This document shows positions 7,608 through 16,227 of a stretch of 64,000 nt of DNA, in pieces. This stretch comes from Streptomyces sp. NRRL S-1022 (GTDB lineage Bacteria; Actinomycetota; Actinomycetes; Streptomycetales; Streptomycetaceae), in the NCBI RefSeq assembly GCF_000720135.1, contig NZ_JOIU01000020.1, positions 62,001 to 126,000 of the forward strand, given 5' to 3'. Both the position numbers and the translations under genes were made by a program. How positions within the stretch are numbered: the stretch's first letter is position 1; every line of letters starts with the position of its first letter. The notes below the pieces were generated by a model. It worked only from the letters and a program-made list of their open reading frames with translations. It searched no databases and was not told where the DNA came from.

Positions 7608-8039
7608 TCACCGTCCGTCGTAGCCGGCCGTCGGCATGGACAGCCGCCGGTGTACGTGTGCCTTCATCTGTGCGTCGTAGGCCGGTTCGGCTCGTCCCAC
7701 GGTTTCCACGCGTACGCCCCGGCGGGCGCATTCGGCGGTGAACTCCTCGACGGAGGACAGGGCCCGGCGCAGTACCCGGAGGCTGGGGGCGACGAAGAGG
7801 TCGATGCCGGGGCGGACGCCGTCCCAGAGGGCGCGGTGGTCGAAGCGCAGGCCGCCGACGAGGAGTTCGCGGGCGACGGTGTAGCCGCGTTCGGCGGCCC
7901 AGCGGGCGCACATGGCGTGCTGGCTGCGGGAGTCCACCAGGAAGGGGTCGGCCTCCAGCTCCTCCAGGGGTGTGAGGCTCGCGATGGCGGTGACCCGCAC
8001 GGTCGTGAACGCGCTGAAGGCACCCCGCAGCTGTCCCAT
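7608..8039 (-). CDS. Small resolvase-like domain protein (non-catalytic?)
   Basis: The ATG at 8039 is preceded by GGAGGTGAGGGGG, giving 143 residues. The order of elements (VRVTAIASLTPLEELEAD, SRSQHAMCARWAAERGYTV, then IDLFVAPSLRVLRRALSSVE) parallels the N-terminal catalytic domain of serine recombinases: an R-V-S strand, a Q-x3-C helix and a final D-x-L-x5-R-x2-R segment. The catalytic serine of the R-V-S motif appears replaced (R-V-T), and no DNA-binding domain follows. The ending RLSMPTAGYDGR is a conserved Streptomyces tail as I recall it. Probably a domesticated recombinase fold of unknown role. Confidence 0.7.
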   Translation of the reverse strand: MGQLRGAFSAFTTVRVTAIASLTPLEELEADPFLVDSRSQHAMCARWAAERGYTVARELLVGGLRFDHRALWDGVRPGIDLFVAPSLRVLRRALSSVEEFTAECARRGVRVETVGRAEPAYDAQMKAHVHRRLSMPTAGYDGR

Positions 8040-8123
8040 GGCGTCCCCCTCACCTCCGGGTTTCGCCGCCGACCCTACTCCTGCCCGTAGGCTTCGGGGA
8101 GTCGCGTGAAGGAGGCGAAGAAG

Positions 8124-8897
8124 GTGCCGGTGGAGATCACCTGGTGGGGTCACGCCACCTGCGCGGTGGAGGATGCGAACATCCGGGTGCTCACCGATCC
8201 TCTGTTCGCCGGCCGGCTGGCGCATCTGCGGCGGCGCCGGGGTGTGCTGCCGCCCGCCGGGGCCCGTCGCGCGGACGTGGTGCTGGTCTCCCATCTGCAC
8301 GCCGACCATCTGCATGTGCCGTCGCTGGCCTGTTTCGGCCCGGGTACGCGCCTGCTCGTGCCTCGGGGCGCACCACGGGCGGTGCCGGGTCTGCGCCGGC
8401 TGAGGGGTCTGCGGGTCACCGAGGTGGTGCCGGGGGACGAGGTGCGGATCGGGGAGGTGCTGGTCCGGGTGGTGCCGGCGCTGCACGACGGGCGGCGGCT
8501 GCCGGTGGGTCCGCGGCGGTCCCCGGCGCTGGGTTTCGTCGTGGAGGGTGAGGCGCGGACGTATTTCGCGGGAGACACGGGGCTGTTCGACGCGATGGCC
8601 GAGCGGGTGGGGCCGGTGGACGTGGCGTTGTTGCCGGTGGGCGGCTGGGGGCCGTTTCTCGGGGAGGGGCATCTGGACGCGGGGCGGGCGGCGCGGGCGC
8701 TGGCCCGGCTGGCGCCGCGGGTGGCGGTGCCGGTGCATTACGGGACGTACTGGCCGATCGGTATGGACGCGGTGCGGCCGCACGAGTTCCATGCGCCGGG
8801 GGACGAGTTCGTGCGGCTTGCGGCGGTGGCGGCGCCGCAGGTGGCGGTGCACAGGCTGGGGCACGGGGAGAGTGTGCGGCTGGAGGTCGCGCGGTGA
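8124..8897 (+). CDS. Metallo-beta-lactamase-fold hydrolase (UlaG-like)
   Basis: The GTG at 8124 is preferred because AAGGAGG lies 8 nt upstream; a GTG at 8106 would add six residues. The 257-residue product has WWGHATCAVE at the N-terminus, the metal motif SHLHADHLH (His57, His59, Asp61, His62), FAGDTGLFD and VPVHYGTYWP. This is the UlaG/RomA-like branch of the MBL fold, mostly phosphodiesterases or lactonases; substrate unknown. It overlaps the DedA gene by a GTGA, so the two are co-translated. Confidence 0.9.
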   Translation: MPVEITWWGHATCAVEDANIRVLTDPLFAGRLAHLRRRRGVLPPAGARRADVVLVSHLHADHLHVPSLACFGPGTRLLVPRGAPRAVPGLRRLRGLRVTEVVPGDEVRIGEVLVRVVPALHDGRRLPVGPRRSPALGFVVEGEARTYFAGDTGLFDAMAERVGPVDVALLPVGGWGPFLGEGHLDAGRAARALARLAPRVAVPVHYGTYWPIGMDAVRPHEFHAPGDEFVRLAAVAAPQVAVHRLGHGESVRLEVAR

Positions 8898-9511
8898 CGT
8901 GGCTCGCCGACGTGTCGCGCACCGTGACGTCCGGGTCCGCGCAGGCGGTGGGGTATCCGTCGTTGTTCCTGCTGGTGTTGGTCGGGGCGTTGGTGCCGGT
9001 CGTGCCGACGGGGGCGCTGGTGAGTTCGGCGGCGGTGGTGGCGTTCCACCGGACGGCGCCGTTCTCGCTGGCGTTGGTGTTCGTGACGGCGTCGCTGGCC
9101 GCGTTCCTGGGGGATGCGGCGTTGTACTGGCTGGGGCGGCGCGGGATGCGGTCGAGGAACGGTTCGCGGTGGCTGAAGGCGATCCGGGACCGGGCGCCGG
9201 AGGAGCGGCTCGCGCAGGCGCGGGGGAAGCTGGCGGAGCACGGGCTCGCCGTGCTGGTGCTGTCGCGGCTCGTCCCGGCGGGACGGATACCGGTGATGCT
9301 GGCGTGTCTGATGGCGGAGTGGCCGCTGAGGCGGTTCGCGCGGGGGAATCTGCTCGCGTGTCTGGCGTGGGCGGTCACGTACCAGGTGATCGGGATTCTG
9401 GGGGGTTCGCTGTTCCGGGAGCCGTGGGAGGGCGTGGTGGTGGCGGTCGCGCTGACGGTCCTCGCCGGTGCGGCGCCCGGCGTGTGGCGGCGGGTGCGGG
9501 CTGCGGGGTGA
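8894..9511 (+). CDS. DedA-family membrane protein
   Basis: A 205-residue protein with about five hydrophobic segments (for example PSLFLLVLVGALVPVVPTG and LVFVTASLAAFLGDAALYW). It carries the DedA/SNARE-associated signature LSRLVPAGRIPVMLACLMA with its conserved arginines. DedA proteins are thought to act as lipid flippases or proton-coupled transporters in envelope maintenance. It is coupled to the upstream MBL gene by a GTGA overlap. The last codons lie in a 27-bp direct repeat. Confidence 0.88.
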   Translation: MTWLADVSRTVTSGSAQAVGYPSLFLLVLVGALVPVVPTGALVSSAAVVAFHRTAPFSLALVFVTASLAAFLGDAALYWLGRRGMRSRNGSRWLKAIRDRAPEERLAQARGKLAEHGLAVLVLSRLVPAGRIPVMLACLMAEWPLRRFARGNLLACLAWAVTYQVIGILGGSLFREPWEGVVVAVALTVLAGAAPGVWRRVRAAG

Positions 9512-9545
9512 GGCTGCGGGGTGCGGGCTGCGGGGTGAGGCCGCG
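9494..9545. repeat. 27-bp tandem duplication over the end of the DedA gene
   Basis: TGCGGGCTGCGGGGTGAGGC occurs at 9495-9514 and again at 9522-9541 (period 27 bp). The first copy contains the TGA of the DedA gene and the second creates a spare in-frame stop further on. It is probably a slippage product. Confidence 0.8.
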
Positions 9546-9547
9546 TT

Positions 9548-10657
9548 TCACTCCAGGATCCTTGAGGCGCCGATCGGCAGGTCCCACAGGTCTTCGCGTT
9601 CCAGCCCGGCCTTCTCCCAGGCGGTCTGTACGCGGGTGAGCGGTTCCAGGACCGGTTCGGCCGAGAGGATGAAGGTGCCCCAGTGCATGGGGGCCATGCG
9701 GCGGGCGCCGAGGTCGAGGGTGGCCTGGACGGCTTCCTCGGGGTCGCAGTGGACGTCGCTCAGCCACCAGCGGGGGTCGTAGGCGCCGATGGGCATGAGG
9801 GCGAGGTCGATGCCGGGGTAGCGGCGGCCGATGCGGGAGAACCAGTGGCCGTAGCCGGTGTCGCCGGCGAAGTAGAGGCGCTGTCCGTCGGGTGCGGTGA
9901 GGACCCAGCCGCCCCACAGGCTGTGGCAGGTGTCGGTGAGGGTGCGCTTGGACCAGTGGTGTGCGGGGACGAAGTCGAAGCGGACGCCGGAGAGTTCGGA
10001 GCCTTCCCACCAGTCCAGTTCGGTGACGACGGTGAACCGGCGGCGGCGGAACCAGCCGCCGAGCCCGGCGGGTACGAACACGGGGGTGTCGCGCGGGAGT
10101 CGGCGCAGGGTGGGGGCGTCCAGGTGGTCGTAGTGGTTGTGGCTGATGACGACGGCGTCGACGTGGGGCAGGCTGTCCCAGGGCACGCCGACGGGGGTGA
10201 TGCGGGCCGGGGTGCCGAGGATGCGGCGGGACCAGACGGGGTCGGTGAGGACGGTGAGTCCGCCGACGCGGACGATCCAGCTGGCGTGGCCCGCCCAGGT
10301 GACGGCGAGGGTGCGGGTGCCGACGCGGGGCAGGGGGGCCGGGGCGCAGGGCAGGCGGGCGATGTCGGCGAGGCCTTCGGGGCCGGGGCGTACGGCGCCT
10401 TCGCGGGCGAAGCGGGCGAGGGCCTTGAGGCCGGGCAGCGGCGCGGTGAGCCGGTCGTGGAAGGTGCGGGGCCATACGCGGTGTTCGCCGAGGGGGCGGG
10501 GTTCGGCCAGTGGTGGGAACGGGGGCGTGAGGGGGGCGGGGGCGTCTCTCTGCCTCGCCGTCGCGTCCGCCGTGGCCGGCTCTGTCGTGGTCGTGGCCGG
10601 CGTGGCGGTGGTGGTCGCTGTGGTGGCCGGTCCGGGCTCGTGCGTCTGCTGCGTCAT
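9548..10657 (-). CDS. MBL-fold hydrolase, NAPE-PLD/RomA-like
   Basis: 369 residues from the ATG at 10657 (AGGAG upstream). The N-terminus (residues 1-35) is a Thr/Ala-rich low-complexity tail without a recognisable signal. The catalytic part has WAGHASWIVRVGG, SHNHYDHLD (His173, His175, Asp177, His178), FAGDTGYGHWF and PMHWGTF. The pattern LTDPVWSRR...PVGVPWDSLP...WKxxxL is typical of N-acyl-phosphatidylethanolamine phospholipase D-like proteins. The start overlaps the end of the aminotransferase-like gene by ATGA, so these form a two-gene operon. Confidence 0.9.
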   Translation of the reverse strand: MTQQTHEPGPATTATTTATPATTTTEPATADATARQRDAPAPLTPPFPPLAEPRPLGEHRVWPRTFHDRLTAPLPGLKALARFAREGAVRPGPEGLADIARLPCAPAPLPRVGTRTLAVTWAGHASWIVRVGGLTVLTDPVWSRRILGTPARITPVGVPWDSLPHVDAVVISHNHYDHLDAPTLRRLPRDTPVFVPAGLGGWFRRRRFTVVTELDWWEGSELSGVRFDFVPAHHWSKRTLTDTCHSLWGGWVLTAPDGQRLYFAGDTGYGHWFSRIGRRYPGIDLALMPIGAYDPRWWLSDVHCDPEEAVQATLDLGARRMAPMHWGTFILSAEPVLEPLTRVQTAWEKAGLEREDLWDLPIGASRILE

Positions 10658-11913
10658 CGAGGGGGCTCCTCTCGCTGAGCGTCGTCGCGGAGATCGTCGA
10701 AGGCCGACCTCAAGGAGTTCAATGCGCTTCGGACGTGCGGCAGTTCCAACGGCACGGGTGAGGCGAGGCATTCCGTGCGTTCCTCGTCCGTGCCGCCCAG
10801 CAGGGGCCCGGTGGAGAGTCGTACGCGCAGTGCGCCGAGGTCGTCGCCGAAGCGGTGGCCGCCGGGTGCGGGCATGCCGAGCCGGGCGGTGAGCAGGTCC
10901 TCCAGGTCCTGGGCGTCGCTCACCCCTCGGGCGGCGAGCGGTGCGCGCAGCGGGCTCAGGTCGGCGTACAGGTGGCGGCCGGCCTGCGGGGGCCGGGCGA
11001 GCGCGCCGGCGGCGACGACCGCGGTGTGTGCGGCGGCGGCCACGCGCGCGTGCAGCCGTACGGTGGCCTCGCGGCGTTCGGTGAGGGGCGGGGGTTCGTC
11101 GAGGGCGTAGCCGGCGGCCGCGGCGACCGGTGCGGCGATGCGTGCGCCGAGGGCGGTGAGGATGTCGAGTACGCGCGCGTGGAGGTGGCGTCCGCCGGCG
11201 GTGTCGGGGAAGCGGGCGACGGCGGCGGGCCAGCCGGGGGGCAGCAGGGAGCCGGCCAGGTCGGTGACGACGGTGACCTGGCCGGGCCACATCTCGGCGG
11301 GGCTGAGCAGGACGGTGTCGCGCGGGGTGTGCAGGGTGTCGCGCCAGGTCTCGTCGCTGACCAGGTGGAGGCCCTCGGTGGTGGCGGCCTCGACGGTCTC
11401 GTGCAGCAGTTCGGGCGGGGCGACGGTGGCGGTGGGGTCGTCGGCGACGGACAGCACGAGCAGCCGGGGGTCGCCGCCCTCGGCGCGGACCCGGCGGACG
11501 GTCTCCAGCAGGGCGTAGGGGTCGGGGACGCCGCCGCTCTCGGCGGGGGTGGGCACGTGGTAGGCGGGCCGGCCGAGCAGCCGGGCGTACGGTGCCCACC
11601 ACGCGGCGCACGGCCGGGGTACGAGGACGTCGGCGCCGTCGCCGGCGAGTGCGGCGGTGAGGGCGAGCAGCAGGGCGGGGGCGCCGGGTCCGGCGGCCAC
11701 CTGGTCGGGGACGGTGGGCAGTCCGCGCCGGGTCCAGTAGCCGCAGGCGGCTTCCAGGAGGGCGGGGGCGCCGCCGACGGGCTGGGCGTCGGCGCGGGCC
11801 GCGGCGGCGGCGAGTACGGCGGAGAGTTCGGGGAGGACGGGGAGGCCGTCGGCGGGGAGGGGCGGGCCGTAGCGGACGGGGCCGTGGTCCTGCCCGGGGT
11901 CCGTCCGCCGCAT
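10654..11913 (-). CDS. Aminotransferase class I/II-fold protein without any lysine
   Basis: 419 residues. The fold-type I aminotransferase layout is recognisable: GPGAPALLLAL (cofactor phosphate-binding helix start, about 75-85), VSDETWRDTLH with Asp187 as the residue that would pair with the pyridine nitrogen, and GALRVRLSTG with Arg363/Arg365 at the carboxylate-binding position. The Schiff-base lysine segment, normally S-x-S-K before a P-G-W, reads TDLAGSLLPPGW here, so glycine replaces lysine. I find no lysine in the entire sequence, so a canonical internal aldimine is impossible. It could bind PLP non-covalently, sense PLP, or have a non-enzymatic role. Coupled to the MBL gene downstream. 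Confidence 0.8.
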   Translation of the reverse strand: MRRTDPGQDHGPVRYGPPLPADGLPVLPELSAVLAAAAARADAQPVGGAPALLEAACGYWTRRGLPTVPDQVAAGPGAPALLLALTAALAGDGADVLVPRPCAAWWAPYARLLGRPAYHVPTPAESGGVPDPYALLETVRRVRAEGGDPRLLVLSVADDPTATVAPPELLHETVEAATTEGLHLVSDETWRDTLHTPRDTVLLSPAEMWPGQVTVVTDLAGSLLPPGWPAAVARFPDTAGGRHLHARVLDILTALGARIAAPVAAAAGYALDEPPPLTERREATVRLHARVAAAAHTAVVAAGALARPPQAGRHLYADLSPLRAPLAARGVSDAQDLEDLLTARLGMPAPGGHRFGDDLGALRVRLSTGPLLGGTDEERTECLASPVPLELPHVRSALNSLRSAFDDLRDDAQREEPPR

Positions 11914-12097
11914 GTCCGCCTCCGTGCAGTCGGTGGTGCCGTGGCGCCCTGTCCGGGCCGTGCCGTCCGCTGTCCTCGCGGGCCGTGGTCCGGTGGTCCG
12001 TCGCCTCGGACGCGTGCCGTGATCTGCCGGCGGCGCCCTTGGGAGGCTGGGTACCCGCGGGACGGCTCTCCATGGGCGGCGCCGGAGGTTGCCCGGG

Positions 12098-13006
12098 TCA
12101 CATCCCGGCGCGCCGTCCGTCCGGGGAGCGCCGGTGGCCGTACGACAGGTGGCCGTACAGCCGGTAGCCGGCGCCCGCGCAGGCGGCGGCGAGGCAGGCG
12201 GCGCCGGCGGCGAGGGCCGGGACGGAGTCGTCGAAGGTGCCGCCCCGTCCGGCGTCCACGCCGTGCTGGACGGCGGCCGGGGTGCAGCCGGTGTCGTCGT
12301 GGGAGTCGCGGCAGGAGTGGCCCTCGCCGTCCGGGCAGCGGGTCCCGCGGGATTCCCCGCAGGCGTGGTCGTCGTGGCCGCAGTCGCCCGCGCCCGCCTG
12401 CGCGCACTCCCGCCCGGCCCCCTCCTGCCGTCCGCCGTCCCGGCCGCCCCCGTCCTGCCCGGTCCCGTCCCGGCCCGCGCCGTCCCGGCCGCCCCCGTCC
12501 TGCCCGGCACCGACCTGCCCGCCGCTGTCCCGCCCGGCCCCGGCCTCGCCGCCGCTGTCCCAGCCTGCGCCCGTGTCTCCGGCGCCCCTGTCCCCCGCAC
12601 CGGTCTTCCCGGCTCCGTCTCCCCCGGCGTCGTCATGTGCGACTCCCGCCGGCGCGCTCCCGTCGTTCCCGGCCCCCACCTGCCCGCCACCGTCACGCAC
12701 GGCTCCGTCCGGCCCGCAGGACGCGCCGTCCGGGCCGGCGGCCGGTGCGCCGGTGCCGGGAAGGGCGCCGGGAGGGCCGGGAGGGACGGGCACCGGTCCG
12801 AGGACGGGATCGCAGACCCCGGAGAGGGCACCGGTACCGGGGCTCGCCTCGGCACCCGGGTCGGCGACAGCGACAGGGCCGGCGGGGAGTGCGGAACCGG
12901 AGGAAGCCGCGGCACCGGTGGAGAAGGCGTGGGCGGCGGGCCCCGTGAGGGCGAGCACGGCACCGGCGGCGAAGGCGGCGGGCAGGGCGCGGGCGGTGCG
13001 GCGCAT
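12098..13006 (-). CDS. Secreted Gly/Asp-rich low-complexity protein with C-terminal membrane segment
   Basis: 302 residues from the ATG at 13006, with GAGGAG upstream. An Arg-rich n-region and hydrophobic core end in an A-x-A site (PAAHA, about residue 26), a Sec signal peptide. Residues about 110-215 are imperfect repeats of GAGxD and GGGRDG words, collagen-like in glycine spacing but without proline. A Cys-rich stretch (six Cys, about 215-255) follows. Near the C-terminus AALAAGAACLAAACAGAGY is a probable membrane span followed by a basic tail, giving a cell-surface anchored topology. Function unknown. The repeat-coding DNA is itself repetitive, so the length may vary between strains. Confidence 0.7.
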   Translation of the reverse strand: MRRTARALPAAFAAGAVLALTGPAAHAFSTGAAASSGSALPAGPVAVADPGAEASPGTGALSGVCDPVLGPVPVPPGPPGALPGTGAPAAGPDGASCGPDGAVRDGGGQVGAGNDGSAPAGVAHDDAGGDGAGKTGAGDRGAGDTGAGWDSGGEAGAGRDSGGQVGAGQDGGGRDGAGRDGTGQDGGGRDGGRQEGAGRECAQAGAGDCGHDDHACGESRGTRCPDGEGHSCRDSHDDTGCTPAAVQHGVDAGRGGTFDDSVPALAAGAACLAAACAGAGYRLYGHLSYGHRRSPDGRRAGM

Positions 13007-13034
13007 GGGAGGGGCTCCTCGGCGGGCGGCGACG

Positions 13035-13066
13035 GTCGTACCGGTACGCCGGCGCACCGGTACGAC
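13035..13066. promoter_or_regulatory. Perfect 11-bp inverted repeat upstream of the secreted-protein gene
   Basis: GTCGTACCGGT and its exact complement are separated by 10 nt, 29 bp upstream of the ATG at 13006. This suits an operator or an mRNA leader hairpin. The rest of the 13007-13320 divergent interval shows no gene and should hold the promoters for both neighbours. Confidence 0.5.
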
Positions 13067-13320
13067 GGCAGCGCCGTGCGGCGTCCGGGTCCGGGGGCAC
13101 GGGGTGTGCCCTCGCTGCCATGACAGCCCGCGGGGGGCCGTACCGCGCGCGGCCGGAGCCCATTCGCGGGACGGGCGGGGCCGGGCGGGTGACGGCGCAC
13201 GCGTGGTGCCCGCGTCCGGGGCGCCGGTGCGGGTGGCGGAGGTTTTCCGTCCCTGCCGCAGGTGACTCGGTATCCGCTGACCGGATCGTCCGCTTCGTAC
13301 TTCCCCGAGGGGGTCTCTCC

Positions 13321-15117
13321 ATGAGCACCAAGGTCTCGGACCACATTCTTGAGCGGTTGCGCGCTTGGGGCGTGGAACAGGTTTTCGGCTATCCGGGTGA
13401 CGGCATCAACGGGCTGCTCGCCGCCTGGGGCCGGGCCGAGGACCGGCCGCGGTTCATCCAGTCCCGGCACGAGGAGATGTCCGCGTTCGAGGCGGTGGGG
13501 TACGCGAAGTTCAGCGGCCGTATCGGGGTGTGCGCGGCGACGTCCGGACCGGGTGCCATCCATCTGCTGAACGGGCTGTACGACGCGAAGCTGGACCACG
13601 TGCCGGTGCTGGCGATCGTCGGCCAGACCGACCGGACCGCGATGGGCGGCTCGTACCAGCAGGAGGTCGACCTGCACACGCTGTACAAGGACGTCGCCTC
13701 GGAGTTCGTGGAGACGGTGACGGTGCCCGAGCAGCTGCCGAACGTGCTGGACCGGGCGATCCGTACGGCGTACGCCCGGCGCTGTCCGACGGCGGTGATC
13801 ATCCCGGGTGATGTGCAGGAGCTGGACTACTCGCCGCCGACGCACGAGTTCAAGATGGTGCCGTCGAGTCTGGGGATGAGCGACTTCACGGCGACCCCGA
13901 CGGACGAGGCGCTGCGCCGGGCGGCGGACGTGCTGAACGCGGGCGACAAGGTGGCCGTGCTGATCGGGCAGGGTGCCGCGGGTGCGGTCGCGGAGGTCCG
14001 GGAGGTCGCCGAGCTGCTCGGTGCGGGCGTGGCGAAGGCCCTGCTCGGCAAGGATGTGCTCAGTGACGAGCTGCCGTATGTGACGGGGCCGATCGGGCTG
14101 CTGGGGAGCCGGCCGTCGTACGAGCTGATGCGGGACTGCGACACGCTGCTGACGGTCGGTTCGTCGTTCCCGTACACGCAGTTCATGCCGGACTTCGGCA
14201 AGGCGCGCGGGGTGCAGATCGACATCGACGCGCACATGATCGGTATGCGGTACCCGTACGAGGTGAACCTGGTCGGTGACGCCCGCGCGACGCTGCAGCG
14301 GCTGATTCCGCTGCTGAAGGCGGAGGGGCGCGGACGCGAGTGGTACGACACGGTGTGCGCGAACGTGAAGCGCTGGCACGAGACGATGGAGCGGCGGGCC
14401 GGGCTGGCGGCGGATCCGATCAACCCGGAGTACGTGGCGCGGGCGCTGGATCCGCTGCTGCCGGACAACGCGATCCTGACGTCGGACTCCGGTTCGGTGG
14501 CGAACTGGTACGCGCGGCACATCACGATGCGCCCGGGCATGCGGGGTTCGCTGTCCGGGACGCTGGCGACGATGGGCCCGGGTGTGCCGTACGCGATCGG
14601 GGCGAAGTTCGCGCACCCGGACCGGCCGGTGGTCGCGCTGGTCGGGGACGGTGCGATGCAGATGAACGGCCTGGCGGAGATGATCACGGCGGCGAAGTAC
14701 CAGGACCGCTGGTCGGATCCGCGGCTGGTGGTGGCCGTGTGGAACAACCAGGACCTGAACCAGGTGACGTGGGAGATGCGGGCCATGGAGGGTGCTCCGT
14801 CGTTCCTGCCGTCGCAGTCGATCCCGGACGTGCAGTACGCGGCGTTCGCCCGGTCGCTGGGCCTGACCGGGATCCGGGTGGAGAAGCCGGAGGACGTGGA
14901 GTCGGGCTGGCGGGCCGCGCTGGCCGCGGACGGGCCGGCGGTGATCGAGTTCCTGACCGATCCCGCGGTGCCGCCGATCCCGCCGCACGCCACCTGGGAG
15001 CAGATGGAGGCGACGGCCGCGTCGATCCTGAAGGGGGACGCCGACCGGGGTTCGATGATCAAGCGGGGACTGAAGGCGAAGGTGCAGGAGTTCCTGCCCG
15101 GCCGGGACAAGCAGTGA
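13321..15117 (+). CDS. Thiamine-pyrophosphate enzyme, pyruvate oxidase/dehydrogenase (PoxB)-like
   Basis: 598 residues; the ATG at 13321 has GAGGGGG upstream. Order: N-terminal TPP pyrimidine-binding domain (GYPGDGINGL, catalytic glutamate in SRHEEMSAFEA, residues 50-58), central FAD/nucleotide-type domain (about 190-330), C-terminal TPP diphosphate domain with VGDGAMQMN at 441-449 and the closing VWNNQDLN. This is the acetolactate synthase/pyruvate oxidase superfamily, closest in appearance to quinone-dependent pyruvate dehydrogenase, which makes acetate and CO2 from pyruvate. A regulatory subunit gene, as needed by acetohydroxyacid synthase, is absent. It is followed on the same strand by three small genes. 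Confidence 0.85.
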   Translation: MSTKVSDHILERLRAWGVEQVFGYPGDGINGLLAAWGRAEDRPRFIQSRHEEMSAFEAVGYAKFSGRIGVCAATSGPGAIHLLNGLYDAKLDHVPVLAIVGQTDRTAMGGSYQQEVDLHTLYKDVASEFVETVTVPEQLPNVLDRAIRTAYARRCPTAVIIPGDVQELDYSPPTHEFKMVPSSLGMSDFTATPTDEALRRAADVLNAGDKVAVLIGQGAAGAVAEVREVAELLGAGVAKALLGKDVLSDELPYVTGPIGLLGSRPSYELMRDCDTLLTVGSSFPYTQFMPDFGKARGVQIDIDAHMIGMRYPYEVNLVGDARATLQRLIPLLKAEGRGREWYDTVCANVKRWHETMERRAGLAADPINPEYVARALDPLLPDNAILTSDSGSVANWYARHITMRPGMRGSLSGTLATMGPGVPYAIGAKFAHPDRPVVALVGDGAMQMNGLAEMITAAKYQDRWSDPRLVVAVWNNQDLNQVTWEMRAMEGAPSFLPSQSIPDVQYAAFARSLGLTGIRVEKPEDVESGWRAALAADGPAVIEFLTDPAVPPIPPHATWEQMEATAASILKGDADRGSMIKRGLKAKVQEFLPGRDKQ

Positions 15118-15194
15118 CCGTGCGGCAGGACTTCCGTGTCGGACGCGCGGCACCGGGTACGCGGTGTGGACCTTCGACCCTCTGGAGGACAGAC

Positions 15195-15572
15195 ATGCAG
15201 CGAGGCAGTGACCGGCTGAGCGTCCACCGGGACGACGAGATGAAACACGAACTGCAGGGGTTGCTCCGGTCCGGCCATCCCACGCGCGTGGAGGAATGGC
15301 ACGACCCGGAGCCGGCCGCGGACGACGATCCGGAGGTGTGGAGCGGCCCGGTGGGCGGTCTGGGATCTGCGGCGTCGCTGGAGCGGACCCGGCTGGAGCT
15401 GGCCCGGCACCTGAGTCGGCACGCGTTCCCCGCGAAGCCGGGCGAGCTGGCCCGGGCGCTGCGCCGGGGCAACGCGCCGGGCGGGCTGGTCGACGCGGTG
15501 GCCGGGCTGCCGCACGGGGAACAGTACGAGAACGTGCAGCAGCTGGCCGAGGCGCTGGTGGGCGGCGCGTGA
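15195..15572 (+). CDS. DUF2795 protein
   Basis: 125 residues with a TGGAGGAC ribosome-binding site 4 nt before the ATG. The C-terminal half (LSRHAFPAKPGELARALRR, then LPHGEQYENVQQLAEAL) is the DUF2795 helical module, often found in small stress-related actinobacterial proteins. The N-terminal half (HELQGLLRSGHPTRVEEWHD) is acidic and probably disordered. The stop overlaps the GTG of the next gene, indicating coupling. Role unknown. Confidence 0.75.
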   Translation: MQRGSDRLSVHRDDEMKHELQGLLRSGHPTRVEEWHDPEPAADDDPEVWSGPVGGLGSAASLERTRLELARHLSRHAFPAKPGELARALRRGNAPGGLVDAVAGLPHGEQYENVQQLAEALVGGA

Positions 15573-16222
15573 GCGGGAGCCGGTCGGCACGGATCGCGCG
15601 GGGCACCACGGACGACGTGGGGGAAGCCACCACGCGGTTTCTGCTGTACGGGCTGCTGCCCGGGTGGCTCGTGCCGGGGCTCGCCGACTGGGCGATGCAC
15701 CGGCGCACCCGGATCGAGGACACGGCGGGGACGCGGGAGTCCCTGATCCACGCGCTGATGATGGCCGAGGTGGGCGCGCCGATCGCGCTCACCTTGCGGT
15801 ACGAGGTCAATCCGCTGCTGCTGTCGGTGCAGCTGGGGGCGGCGGCGGTGCACGAGGCGACGGCGCTGTGGGACGTGCGGACGGCCGTGCACAGCGACCG
15901 GGAGGTCAAGCCGGTCGAGCAGCACATCCACAGTTTTCTGGAGTCGCTGCCGTTCGGCGGACTGGCGTCGCTGATGTGCCTGCACGCCGGTCAGGTGCGC
16001 TCGCTGCTGCGGGGCGGACGCGGGGATCCGGACGCGTGGCGTCTGGTGCCGCGCCGGCGCCCGCTGCCGGCGGGGTACCTGGCGGCCGTCGGGGTCGCGG
16101 TCGGCGTGGGTGTGCTGCTGCCGTACGGCGAGGAGCTGGTGCGGTGCCGGCGGGCGGCGCGGGCGCGTAAGCGGCGTGCCCGCGCCCACCGGGCGGTGCT
16201 GCGGAGAGTGAAAGGAAGTTGA
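15569..16222 (+). CDS. Multi-pass membrane protein of unknown function
   Basis: 217 residues from a GTG that overlaps the DUF2795 stop. Hydrophobic segments are visible at about residues 23-42 (FLLYGLLPGWLVPGLADWAM), 65-100 and 170-190, and the C-terminus is strongly Arg-rich (CRRAARARKRRARAHRAVLR). Conserved-looking polar residues (His-rich VHEATALWDVRTAVHSDRE and EQHIHSFLESLP) lie between the segments and might bind metal or haem; that is only a suggestion. It sits in the PoxB-like/PfpI gene string. Confidence 0.65.
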   Translation: MSGSRSARIARGTTDDVGEATTRFLLYGLLPGWLVPGLADWAMHRRTRIEDTAGTRESLIHALMMAEVGAPIALTLRYEVNPLLLSVQLGAAAVHEATALWDVRTAVHSDREVKPVEQHIHSFLESLPFGGLASLMCLHAGQVRSLLRGGRGDPDAWRLVPRRRPLPAGYLAAVGVAVGVGVLLPYGEELVRCRRAARARKRRARAHRAVLRRVKGS

Positions 16223-16227
16223 GGATC

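Noticed and set aside
5110..7623. Very long open frame antisense to the phosphatase gene
   Set aside because: It only mirrors the high-GC third positions of the real gene on the other strand; its composition (Gly/Val/Ala runs) has no domain resemblance.
10654..15927. A 1757-codon open frame on the minus strand
   Set aside because: Only the last 420 codons (from 11913) look like a protein; the remainder is antisense to the PoxB-like gene and small genes.
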